Shown here: positions 63,516-64,000 of the stretch, in pieces | Numbering within the stretch: the first letter of the stretch is position 1 | Layout: each line of letters opens with the position of its first letter | Source: Blastococcus sp. Marseille-P5729 | GTDB lineage: Bacteria; Actinomycetota; Actinomycetes; Mycobacteriales; Antricoccaceae | Length of the DNA stretch: 64,000 nt | NCBI RefSeq assembly: GCF_900292035.1 | Contig: NZ_OMPO01000001.1 | Coordinates: 689,192-753,191, forward strand | Direction of reading: 5' to 3' | Made by a program: the position numbers and the translations under genes | The notes under the pieces: generated by a model | What the model was told of the DNA's origin: nothing | What the model saw: only the letters and a program-made list of their open reading frames with translations | Database searches by the model: none

Positions 63516-63590
63516 GCGCCTGCAGTGCAGGCGCCGGCATGCCCGGGCATGTCATGCGGTCTGGACCTCTGGCCGTCCAGGTCAGACCGC
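63516..63590 (-). promoter_or_regulatory. Structured rne leader with three palindromes
   Basis: Upstream of the rne start: GCGCCTGCA/TGCAGGCGC around one base (63516-63534), the perfect palindrome CATGCCCGGGCATG (63538-63551), and a long stem with one bulge (63556-63590). The last may also terminate the DUF2344 gene. Leader structures of rne are targets for self-cleavage in other bacteria. Confidence 0.5.
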
Positions 63591-63648
63591 GAAAGTCTGG
63601 TAGGGCGTCGCCGTGGCACAGACCGGCGTCCGGTAGGACGCGCAGTTG

Positions 63649-64000
63649 CTAGCTCGCCGGCGACGAGGCGATGGCGGGGCTGTCGACCGCGAGTGGGTCC
63701 AGCAGCCGGCCGGTGTCGTCGAGGGATCCTTGCGCCAGCCTTAGCGCCTGCGGCAGCTGCGGTGGCACGAGTCCTGCGACGTCACGCAACGCGGCGTACA
63801 CGTCATCTGGCCGTACGACGGGAATCGACTGTCGCACGATTGCGGTCATTATGGCACACCCTGGCGCGCCGCCGACCTCGGCATGAGCGAACGCACTACC
63901 CACATCGACCTGCTTACGGCCGTTCTGGGTCAGGCGCTCCACCACCGCCGACTCGCCGGTCACCAGCATCTCGGCGGCCTCGCGCAGCAGGCTCTGGTCC
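63649..64000 (-). CDS. DUF2344/TIGR03936 radical-SAM-associated protein, C-terminal part
   Basis: The visible 116 residues continue past the window edge upstream. AVVERLTQNGRKQVDVGSAFAHAEV is followed by VRQSIPVVRPDDVYAALRDVAGLVPPQLPQALRLAQGSLDD-TGRLLDPLAVD, which matches the end of DUF2344 proteins, found just upstream of rne in actinobacteria and often fused to or beside a radical-SAM protein. Function is not known, although tRNA or RNA modification has been suggested. The stop TAG is at 63649-63651. The start lies outside. The match is from memory of the family pattern. Confidence 0.7.
   Translation of the reverse strand, partial: DQSLLREAAEMLVTGESAVVERLTQNGRKQVDVGSAFAHAEVGGAPGCAIMTAIVRQSIPVVRPDDVYAALRDVAGLVPPQLPQALRLAQGSLDDTGRLLDPLAVDSPAIASSPAS

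Overview
The window is high-GC, densely packed DNA from an actinomycete. Many genes start with GTG, neighbouring genes often overlap by 4 bases (ATGA or GTGA), and the gene order follows the Mycobacterium tuberculosis core from dnaG to rne: tRNA-Asn, dnaG, dgt, glyS, uppS, recO, era, CBS protein, ybeY, phoH, rsmE, dnaJ2, hrcA, hemW, lepA, rpsT, holA, comEC, comEA, degV, phosphatase, rsfS, nadD, VWA/MoxR, proA, proB, obgE, rpmA, rplU, rne. A MhuD-type haem oxygenase and an SmtB-type zinc sensor fit the same broad group (Mycobacteriales, Geodermatophilales or relatives). The genus cannot be fixed from the sequence alone.

Layout. 1-2.3 kb: the end of a DUF222/HNH nuclease gene, an unrecognised membrane protein, tRNA-Asn(GUU) and a small YtxH-like protein. 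2.3-10.2 kb: dnaG, dgt, a YdcF protein, a tRNA-dihydrouridine synthase, a repeat-rich gene broken by several frameshifts, and glyS. 10.2-14.3 kb: two tandem Gln/Tyr/Gly-rich single-pass membrane proteins, an ABM-fold protein, and an operon of a zinc-type ABC ATPase, a permease and a zinc-sensing ArsR repressor. 14.3-24.9 kb: a long leftward housekeeping run (uppS to hrcA) headed by a CIRCE operator; phoH in this run carries a 361-residue intein. 25-32 kb: assorted small genes including mhuD, hemW, a membrane-anchored Sa/barnase-type RNase with its barstar inhibitor, and an M20 peptidase gene with two frameshifts. 32-38.4 kb: lepA, a prolyl oligopeptidase, rpsT, holA and a DUF2461 protein.

38.45-47.4 kb is the accessory part. 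A Baeyer-Villiger monooxygenase gene is split by about 7.3 kb of inserted DNA. The insert holds a small ORF, a lipoprotein-like gene, an IS5-family element, a divergent TetR repressor/QacA-type drug-efflux pair with a clear operator array, an IS256-family element with a perfect 8-bp target duplication, and an IS110-family element.

47.4-64 kb returns to housekeeping: the comEA-comEC DNA-uptake pair, degV, phosphatase, rsfS, nadD, a MoxR/VWA pair, proline synthesis (proA, proB), obgE with the L27 and L21 ribosomal genes, a large RNase E/G, and the end of a DUF2344 (radical-SAM-associated) gene.

The points most worth following are the PhoH intein, which has the Trp/Cys/Thr triad of class 3 inteins but Pro at the +1 extein position; the drug-efflux island inside the monooxygenase gene; the anchored RNase/barstar pair; the zinc importer co-transcribed with an SmtB-like repressor; and the IS110 element with a candidate bridge-RNA region. 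Several single-base frame breaks (7.8-8.7 kb, 30.4 kb, 31.07 kb) may be sequencing errors and call for some caution about single-base oddities.
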